The notes beneath the pieces were generated by a model, which saw nothing but the letters and a program-made list of their open reading frames with translations, did not search any database and had not been told where the DNA came from. This document shows, in pieces, positions 55,182 to 64,000 of a stretch of 64,000 nucleotides of DNA; positions within the stretch are counted from its first letter, which is position 1; every line of letters starts with the position of its first letter. The stretch comes from Siphonodentalium dalli (Eukaryota; Mollusca; Scaphopoda; Gadilida; Siphonodentaliidae), in contig CP136066.1 in the NCBI GenBank assembly GCA_032622095.1, positions 49,386,911-49,450,910 of the forward strand, read 5' to 3'. The position numbers and the translations under genes are program-made.

Positions 55182-58100
55182 CTTCTCTTTATTTTTATAC
55201 AGATGATGGCCCCAGGAGTTCCCCAACCCAGGGGCTATGATTCCCAACATGGGGGCAATATTATCAGGATTTCCTGGCGCAGGGGCTAAATATGACACCC
55301 GACTTGGGGCTATATATGATCCCGAAAGATACCAGACGGGGTGGCTAACTCTGAGCTATTTAAGTAAAACATATATTGTACCTTCTTGCCCAGATTATTC
55401 CGACCGATACATTCAACTAAGTCACTTAGCGATTTGAAGCTTTCGAAACCCCACGCCAAGCAAACATCATGCATGGTCGAAAATGTTCTATATCAAAACT
55501 GTATACACCAGATGTGTCGCTTCTAATTAATTCGCATTAATAAAATGTCAGATATCACACAGACTTAACTAATTTCCACATTCTTAAGAGAAGACAGGTT
55601 TTGGACTGGCCTTAAATGTCCTGATAGCAGAGAGTTTGATTTCGCTTATGACTACTCACTTGTCTGGCCTGGTAACAATGAACCGCTCGCGCGCAGGTGA
55701 TTAATGTTGTCAATTATTGGTGTGGCCATGTAAAATACATGTATTTTACATACAGAGATTACATGCATGTGTGTATCCACCCTAAGGTCGGATTATTTCA
55801 AGAGTCTCCCGAATGTCGTTTCATGTTGTTAGGTATATGTATATCATTACATGGTATTGGTTATAATAATTAAAGGCACGGGCGGCGTTCGTTGCAGAAC
55901 TATTCATATGTGATCAAATCGCCACCAACAGATGGAATATTAAAATATATATAGCTTTGTTGAGATGTCTCCCTAAGGTCGGATTATTTCAAGAGTCTCC
56001 CTAATGTCGTTAATTTTGTTAGCTATATGTATATGTATATGAGTACATGGCATTGGTTATAATAATTAAAGGCACGGGCGGTGTTCGTTGCAGAAATATT
56101 AATATGTGGTCAAATCGCCACCAACAGATGGAATATTAAAATATGTACAGTTTTGTTCATATGCAAACGTAATCAGCGCGTGAATAGTGTATTGTCCTCA
56201 ATGTGTACGATGATTGCGTAAACAACAGCATGCTCGTGTTACAGAAGTTTTGCTTCTGTTTACAAAACACAACGCAATCATATTGGTTAATCACACAAAC
56301 ATTATATAAACGCTCTTCATTATTTCCATATAAGAACAATAGTAACAAACAACGCTCTTTATGCTTACCATATCCGGATCTATACAAAAGTCAGGAAACG
56401 TAACGGTTTTTTTCCTTTTGTTTGCACAACAAAGTGAAAACAAATGACAATAACATACTGTTTATGCCATATTTCTGTTTGATATAACAACAGATTCTGC
56501 CTATATTTTACTATTTCTGTGTATGGCGGTTTTTGACGGAGATGAATATTTTAACAGCATACCCACCGCCAACATCTATAATATGAGCAATAAAAGATGT
56601 TTTTTTATTAATATCAAATGCTCTCACCATACCCTGAAGCTGCACGTTGCATGGAAAATGATATATTGAGATGTCTGCCTAAGGTCGGATTATTTCAAGA
56701 GTCTCCCGAATGTCATTTCATGTTGTTAGGTATATGTATATCATTACATGGTATTGGTTATAATAATTAAAGGCACGTGCGGCGTTCGTTGCAGAACTAT
56801 TCATATGTGATCAAATCGCCACCAACAGATGGAATATTAAAATATATATAGCTTTGTCGAGATGTCTCCCTAAGGTCGGATTATTTCAAGAGTCTCCCTA
56901 ATGTCGTTAATTTTGTTAGCTATATGTATATGTATATCAGTACATGGCATTGGTTATAATAATTAAAGGCACGGGTGGCGTTCGTTTCAGAACTATTCAT
57001 ATGTGATCAAATCGCCACCAACAGATGGAATATTAAAATATATATAGCTTTGTCGAGATGTCTCCCTAAGGTCGGATTATTTCAAGAGTCTCCCTAATGT
57101 CGTTAATTTTGTTAGCTATATGTATATGTATATCAGTACATGGCATTGGTTATAATAATTAAAGGCACGGGCGGTGTTCGTTGCAGAAATATTAATATGT
57201 GGTCAAATCGCCACCAACAGATGGAATATTAAAATATGTACAGTTTTGTTCATATACAAACGTAATCAGCGCATGAATAGTGTATTGTCCTCAATGTGTA
57301 CGATGATTGCGTAAACAACAGCATGCTCGTGTTACAGAATTTTTGCTTCTGTTTACATAACACAACGCAAACAAATTGGTTAATCACACAAACATTATAT
57401 AAACGCTCTTCATTATTTCCATATAAGAAATATAGTAACAAACAACGCTCTTTATGCTTACCATATCCGGATCTATACAAAAGTCAGGAAACGTAACGTA
57501 CTGTTTATTCCATAGTTCTGTATGATATAACAACAAATTCTGCCTATATTTTACTATTTCTGTTTATGGCGGTTTTTGACGGAAATGAATATTTTAACAG
57601 CATACCCACCGCCAAAGACAGCCCGTATCTTTAATATGAGCAATAACAGATGTTTTTTTATTAATACCAAATGCTCTCACCATACCCAGAAGCTGCACGT
57701 TGCATGGAAAATGATATATTGAGATGTCTGCCTAAGGTCGGATTATTTCAAGAGTCTCCCGAATGTCGTTTCATGTTGTTAGGTATATGTATATCATTAC
57801 ATGGTATTGGTTATAATAATTAAAGTCACGGGCGGCGTTCGTTGCAGAACTATTCATATGTGATCAAATCGCCACCAACAGATGGAATATTAAAATATAT
57901 ATAGCTGTGTCGAGATGTCTCCCTAAGGTCGGATTATTTCAAGAGTCTCCCTAATGTCGTTAATTTTGTTAGCTATATGTATATGTATATCAGTACATGG
58001 CATTGGTTATAATAATTAAAGGCACAGGCCGTGTTCGTTGCAGAAATATTGATATGTGGTCAAATCGCCACCAACAGATGGAATATTAATATATGTACAG

Positions 58101-61100
58101 TTTTGTTCATATGCAAACGTAATCAGCGCACGAATAGTGTATTGTCCTCAAGGTGTACGATGATTGCGTAAACAACAGCATGCTCGTGTTACAGAAGTTT
58201 TGCTTCTGTTTACATAACACAACGCAATCATATTGGTTAATCACACAAACATTATATAAACGCTCTTCATTATTTCCATATAAGAAAAATAGTAACAAAC
58301 AACGCTCTTTATGCTTACCATATCCGGATCTATACAAAAGTCAGGAAACGTAACGGTTTTTTCCTTTTGTTTGCACAACAAAGTGAAAACGATTGACAAT
58401 AACATACTGTTTATGCCATATTTATGTATGATATAACAACAACTTCTGCCTATATTTTACTATTTCTGTTTATGGCGGTTTTTGACGGAGATGAATATTT
58501 TAACAGCATACCCACCGCCAAAGACAGCCCGTATCTTTAATATGAGCAATAAAAGATGGTTTTTTTATTAATACCAAATGCTCTCACCATACCCTGAAGC
58601 TGCACGTTGCATGGAAAATGATATATTGAGATGTCTGCCTAAGGTCGGATTATTTCAAGAGTCTCCCGAGTGTCGTTTCATGTTGTTAGGTATATGTATA
58701 TCATTACATGGTATTGGTTATAATAATTAAAGGCACGGGCGGCGTTCGTTGCAGAACTATTCATATGTGATCAAATCGCCACAAACAGATGGAATATTAA
58801 AATATATATAGCTTTGTTGAGATGTCTCCCTAAGGTCGGATTATTTCAAGAGTCTCCCTAATGTCGTTAATTTTGTTAGCTATATGTATATGTATATGAG
58901 TACATGGCATTGGTTATAATAATTAAAGGCACGGGCGGTGTTCGTTGCAGAAATATTAATGTGTGGTCAAATCGCCACCAACAGATGGAATATTAAAATA
59001 TGTACAGTTTTGTTCATATGCAAACGTAATCAGCGCGTGAATAGTGTATTGTCCTCAATGTGTACGATGATTGCGTAAACAACAGCATGCTCGTGTTACA
59101 GAAGTTTTGCTTCTGTTTACAAAACACAACGCAATCATATTGGTTAATCACACAAACATTATATAAACGCTCTTCATTATTTCCATATAAGAAAAATAGT
59201 GACAAACAACGCTCTTTATGCTTACCATATCCGGATCTATACAAAAGTCAGGAAACGTAACGGTTTTTTCCTTTTGTTTGCACAACAAAGTGAAAACAAT
59301 TGACAATAACATACTGTTTATGCCATATTTCTGTATGATATAACAACAACTTCTGCCTATATTTTACTATTTCTGTTTATGGCGGTTTTTTACGGAAATG
59401 AATATTTTAACAGCATACCCACCGCCAACAACGCCCGTATCTTTAATATGAGCAATAAAAGATGTTTTTTTATTAATACCAAATGCTCTCACCATACCCA
59501 GAAGCTGCACGTTGCATGGACAATTATATATTGAGATGTCTGCCTAAGGTCGGATTATTTCAAGAGTCTCCCGAATGTCGTTTCATGTTGTTAGGTATAT
59601 GTATATCATTACATGGTATTGGTTATCATAATTAAAGGCACGGGCGCCGCTCGTTGCAGAACTATTCATATGTGATCAAATCGCCACCAACAGATAGAAT
59701 ATTAAAATATATATAGCTTTGTCGAGATGTCTCCCTAAGGTCGGATTATTTCAAGAGTCTCCCTAATGTCGTTAATTTTGTTAGCTATATGTATATGTAT
59801 ATCAGTACATGGCATTGGTTATAATAATTAAAGGCACGGGTGGCGTTCGTTGCAGAACTATTCATATGTGATCAAATCGCCACCAACAGATGGAATATTA
59901 AAATATATATAGCTTTGTCGAGATGTCTCCCTAAGGTCTGATTATTTCAAGAGTCTCCCTAATGTCGTTGATTTTGTTAGCTATATGTATATGTATATCA
60001 GTACATGGCATTGGTTATAATAATTAAAGGTACGGGCGGTGTTCGTTGCAGAAATATTAATATGTGGTCAAATCGCCACCAACAGATGGAATATTAAAAT
60101 ATGTACAGTTTTGTTCATATCCAAACGTAATCAGCGCGTGAATAGTGTATTGTCCTCAATGTGTACGATGATTGCGTAAACAACAGCATGCTCGTGTTAC
60201 AGAAGTTTTGCTTCTGTTTACATAACACAACGTAATCATATTGGTTAATCACACAAACATTATATAAACGCTCTTCATTATTTCCATATAAGAAAAATAG
60301 TAACAAACAACGCTCTTTATGCTTACCATATCCGGATCTATACAATAGTCAGGAAACGTAACGGTTTTTTCCTTTTGTTTGCACAACAAAGTGAAAACAA
60401 TTGACAATAACATACTGTTTATGCCATATTTCTGTTTGATATAACAACAGATTCTGTCTATATTTTACTATTTCTGTGTATGGCGGTTTTTGACGGAGAT
60501 GAATATTTTAACAGCATACCCACCGCCCGTATCTATAATATGAGCAATAAAAGATGTTTTTTTTATTAATACCAAATGCTCTCACCATACCCTGAAGCTG
60601 CACGTTGCATGGAAAATGATATATTGAGATGTCTGCCTAAGGTCGGATTATTTCAAGAGTCTCCCGAATGTCGTTTCATGTTGTTAGGTATATGTATATC
60701 ATTACATAGTATTGGTTATAATAATTAAATGCACGTGCGGCGTTCGTTGCAGAACTATTCATATGTGATCAAATCGCCACCAACAGATGGAATATTAAAA
60801 TATATATAGCTTTGTCGAGATGTCTCCCTAAGGTCGGATTATTTCAAGAGTCTCCCTAATGTCGTTAATTTTGTTAGCTATATGTATATGTATATGAGTA
60901 CATGGCATTGGTTATAATAATTAAAGGCACGGGCGGTGTTCGTTGCAGAAATATTAATATGTGGTCAAATCGCCACAAACAGATGGAATATTAAAATATA
61001 TATAGCTTTGTCGAGATGTCTCCCTAAGGTCGGATTATTTCAAGAGTCTCCCTAATGTCGTTAATTTTGTTAGCTATATGTATATGTATATCAGTACATG

Positions 61101-64000
61101 GCATTGGTTATAATAATTAAAGGCACGGGCGGTGTTCGTTGCCGAAATATTAATATGTGGTCAAATCGCCACCAACAGATGGAATATTAAAATATGTACA
61201 GTTTTGTTCATATACAAACGTAATCAGCGCATGAATAGTGTATTGTCCTCAATGTGTACGATGATTGCGTAAACAACAGCATGCTCGTGTTACAGAAGTG
61301 TTGCTTCTGTTTACATAACACAACGCAATCAAATTGGTTAATCACACAAACATTATATAAACGCTCTTCATTATTTCCATATAAGAAATATAGTAACAAA
61401 CAACGCTCTTTATGCTTACCATATCCGGATCTATACAAAAGTCAGGAAACGTAACGTACTGTTTATGCCATAGTTCTGTATGATATAACAACAAATTCTG
61501 CCTATATTTTACTATTTCTGTTTATGGCGGTTTTTGACGGAAATGAATATTTTAACAGCATACCCACCGCCAAAGACAGCCCGTATCTTTAATATGAGCA
61601 ATAACAGATGTTTTTTTATTAATACCAAATGCTCTGACCATACCCAGAAGCTGCACGTTGCATGGAAAATGATATATTGAGATGTCTGCCTAAGGTCGGA
61701 TTATTTCAAGAGTCTCCCGAATGTCGTTTCATGTTGTTAGGTATATGTATATCATTACATGGTATTGGTTATAATAATTAAAGGCACGGGCGGCGTTCGT
61801 TGCAGAACTATTCATATGTGATCAAATCGCCACCAACCGATGGAATATTAAAATATATATAGCTGTGTCGAGATGTCTCCCTAAGGTCGGATTATTTCAA
61901 GAGTCTCCCTAATGTCGTTAATTTTGTTAGCTATATGTATATGTATATCAGTACATGGCATTGGTTATAATAATTAAAGGCACAGGCCGTGTTCGTTGCA
62001 GAAATATTAATATGTGGTCAAATCGCCACCAACAGATGGAATATTAAAATATGTACAGTTTTGTTCATATGCAAACGTAACCAGCGCACGAATAGTGTAT
62101 TGTCCTCAAGGTGTACGATGATTGCGTAAACAACAGCATGCTCGTGTTACAGAAGTTTTGCTTCTGTTTACATAACACAACGCAATCATATTGGTTAATC
62201 ACACAAACATTATATAAACGCTCTTCATTATTTCCATATAAGAAAAATAGTAACAAACAACGCTCTTTATGCTTACCATACCCGGATCTATACAAAAGTC
62301 AGGAAATGTAACGGTTTTTTCCTTTTGTTTGCACAACAAAGTGAAAACGATTGACAATAACATACTGTTTATGCCATATTTCTGTATGATATAACAACAA
62401 CTTCTGCCTATATTTTACTATTTCTGTTTATGGCGGTTTTTGACGGAGATGAATATTTTAACAGCATACCCACCGCCAACACCGCCCGTATCTTTAATAT
62501 GAGCAATAAAAGATATTTTTTTTATTAATACCAAATGCTCTCATCATACCCAGAAGCTGCACGTTGCATGGAAAATGATATATTGAGATGTCTGCCTAAG
62601 GTCGGATTATTTCAAGAGTCTCCCGAATGTCGTTTCATGTTGTTAGGTATATGTATATCATTACATGGTATTGGTTATAATAAGTAAAGGCACGGGCGCC
62701 GTTCGTTGCAGAACTATTCATATGTGATCAAATCGCCACCAACAGATGGAATATTAAAATATATATAGCTTTGTCGAGATGTCTCCCTAAGGTCGGATTA
62801 TTTCAAGAGTCTCACTAATGTCGTTAATTTTGTTAGCTATATGTATATGTATATCAGTACATGGCATTGGTTATAATAATTAAAGGCACGGGTGGCGTTC
62901 GTTGCAGAACTATTCATATGTGATCAAATCGCCACCAACAGATGGAATATTAAAATATATATAGCTTCGTCGAGATGTCTCCCTAAGGTCGGATTATTTC
63001 AAGAGTCTCCCTAATGTCGTTAATTTTGTTAGCTATATGTATATGTATATCAGTACATGGCATTGGTTATAATAATTAAAGGCACGGGCGGTGTTCGTTG
63101 CAGAAATATTAATATGTGGTCAAATCGCCACCAACAGATGGAATATTAAAATATGTACAGTTTTGTTCATATACAAACGTAATCAGCGCATGAATAGTGT
63201 ATTGTCCTCAATGTGTACGATGATTGCGTAAACAACAGCATGCTCGTGTTACAGAAGTTTTGCTTCTGTTTACATAACACAACGCAATCATATTGGTTAA
63301 TCACACAAACATTATATAAACGCTCTTCATTATTTCCATATAAGAAATATAGTAACAAACAACGCTCTTTATGCTTACCATATCCGGATCTATACAAAAG
63401 TCAGGAAACGTAACGTACTGTTTATGCCATAGTTCTGTATGATTTAACAACAAATTCTGCCTATATTTTACTATTTCTGTTTATGGCGGTTTTTGACGGA
63501 GCTGTATATTTTAACAGCATACCCACCGCCAAAGACAGCCCGTATCTTTAATATGAGCAATAAAAGATGTTTTTTTATTAATACCAAATGCTCTCACCAT
63601 ACCCAGAAGCTGCACGTTGCATGGAAAATGATATATTGAGATGTCTGCCTAAGGTCGGATTATTTCAAGAGTCTCCCGAATGTCGTTTCATGTTGTTAGG
63701 TATATGTATATCATTACATGGTATTGGTTATAATAATTAAAGGCACGGGCGGCGTTCGTTGCAGAACTATTCATATGTGATCAAATCACCACCAACAGAT
63801 GGAATATTAAAATATATATAGCTTTGTCGAGATGTCTCCCTAAGGTCGGATTATTTCAAGAGTCTCCCTAATGTCGTTAATTTTGTTAGCTATATGTATA
63901 TGTATATCAGTACATGGCATTGGTTATAATAATTAAAGGCACGGGCCGTGTTCGTTGCAGAAATATTAATATGTGGTCAAATCGCCACCAACAGATGGAA

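Larger units (their letters stand above)
54538..55780. mobile_element. 1243-bp inverted-repeat transposon inserted in the satellite
   Basis: Perfect 30-bp inverted ends beginning GTGGATACACACATGCATGT, flanked by CCTAAGG on both sides (54531-54537, 55781-55787). Because end bases overlap the target, the duplication could be read as 3-7 bp. The arms extend imperfectly with TTTTACATGG. The interior holds the 3' part of a LINE and a GATA microsatellite, so the element is non-autonomous. The superfamily cannot be named from these ends. Confidence 0.9.
54050..58106. repeat. Higher-order satellite block, copy 2 (carries a 1250-bp insertion)
   Basis: Same three-monomer order and variants as 51244-54049; the copies diverge near 58080. 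The first interval measures 2107 bp instead of 857, and the 1250-bp excess equals the 1243-bp transposon plus a 7-bp target duplication. Private changes (AACATCATACCC for AACAGCATACCC near 54398) show limited divergence since duplication. Confidence 0.9.
47118..64000. repeat. Complex satellite array, about 0.86-1.1 kb monomers, continues past the window
   Basis: At least 15 tandem monomers. Measured at one fixed landmark (48329, 49236, 50339, 51244, 52101, 53193, 54050, 56157, 57250, 58107, 59014, 60115, 61208, 62065, 63167) the spacings are 857, 905-907 or 1092-1103 bp, except one enlarged by an insertion. Differences are explained by (i) two or three copies of a ~196-bp subrepeat starting GAGATGTCT(C/G)CCTAAGG and (ii) a 50-bp segment (TTTTTTCCTTTTGTTTGCAC ... 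ATAACA) present or absent. The first monomer (47118-47527) is clearly diverged and the second truncated at its start, the usual pattern at an array edge. Two overlapping frames (76 codons minus, 66 plus) persist only because monomers are near-identical. Confidence 0.97.

Noticed and set aside
48329-63413. Repeated 76-codon minus and 66-codon plus frames in every satellite monomer
   Set aside because: The two frames overlap on opposite strands, lack domains, and stay open because the monomers are nearly identical; base changes fall without evident codon-position bias, and the diverged first monomer does not preserve the plus frame.

Overview
This window looks like AT-rich, gene-poor nuclear DNA from an animal, most plausibly a marine lophotrochozoan such as a bivalve; that assignment is an inference. 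Supporting it are a gene split by a GT-AG intron, a secreted-protein exon with a Kozak-like start and a splice donor, an animal-type LINE, many short inverted-repeat transposons, frequent ACATGTA-type words and a large tandem satellite. There are no operons, ribosome binding sites or prokaryotic features.

Only two host genes can be supported, both partly. One is a WSC (cysteine-rich, carbohydrate-binding type) domain encoded by two exons at 15829-15969 and 17878-18044. The other is the first coding exon of a secreted PAN/apple-domain protein at 32137-32401. A weak exon candidate lies at 20563-20714 and an unrecognised 131-codon frame at 13079-13474. Nearly everything else is mobile or repetitive DNA.

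Left part (1-31 kb): two copies of a degenerate ~2 kb repeat (1-1920; 9999-10755 plus 13669-14650), one carrying a TA-flanked MITE that the other lacks and the other carrying 2.9 kb of extra sequence. Three complete TTAA-flanked piggyBac-like MITEs (8221, 16822, 25818) and one relic (3449) carry a pair of large mirror-image hairpins. Other MITEs and foldbacks, a tandem duplication of dead LINE reverse-transcriptase sequence (21.2-23.2 kb) and two widely spaced inverted-repeat pairs fill the rest.

Middle (34.5-43.8 kb): a nest of elements. A foldback element (34537-43799) is split by a CACTA-like element (34767-42529, ATA target duplication, subterminal ATGGGCATTAA repeats). That element is in turn interrupted by a 5'-truncated LINE (40114-42161, 12-bp target duplication) and holds a GC-rich MITE nested inside another MITE (36247-37272) and a ~177-bp tandem array.

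Right part (44.7-64 kb): degenerate minisatellites, a (TA)n tract, an inverted satellite fragment and palindrome, then a satellite array running off the window. Its monomers are about 857, 907 or 1100 bp, varying by a 50-bp indel and by two or three ~196-bp subrepeats. A 2806-bp three-monomer block is duplicated in tandem, and a 1243-bp inverted-repeat transposon carrying the 3' end of a LINE sits in one copy only.
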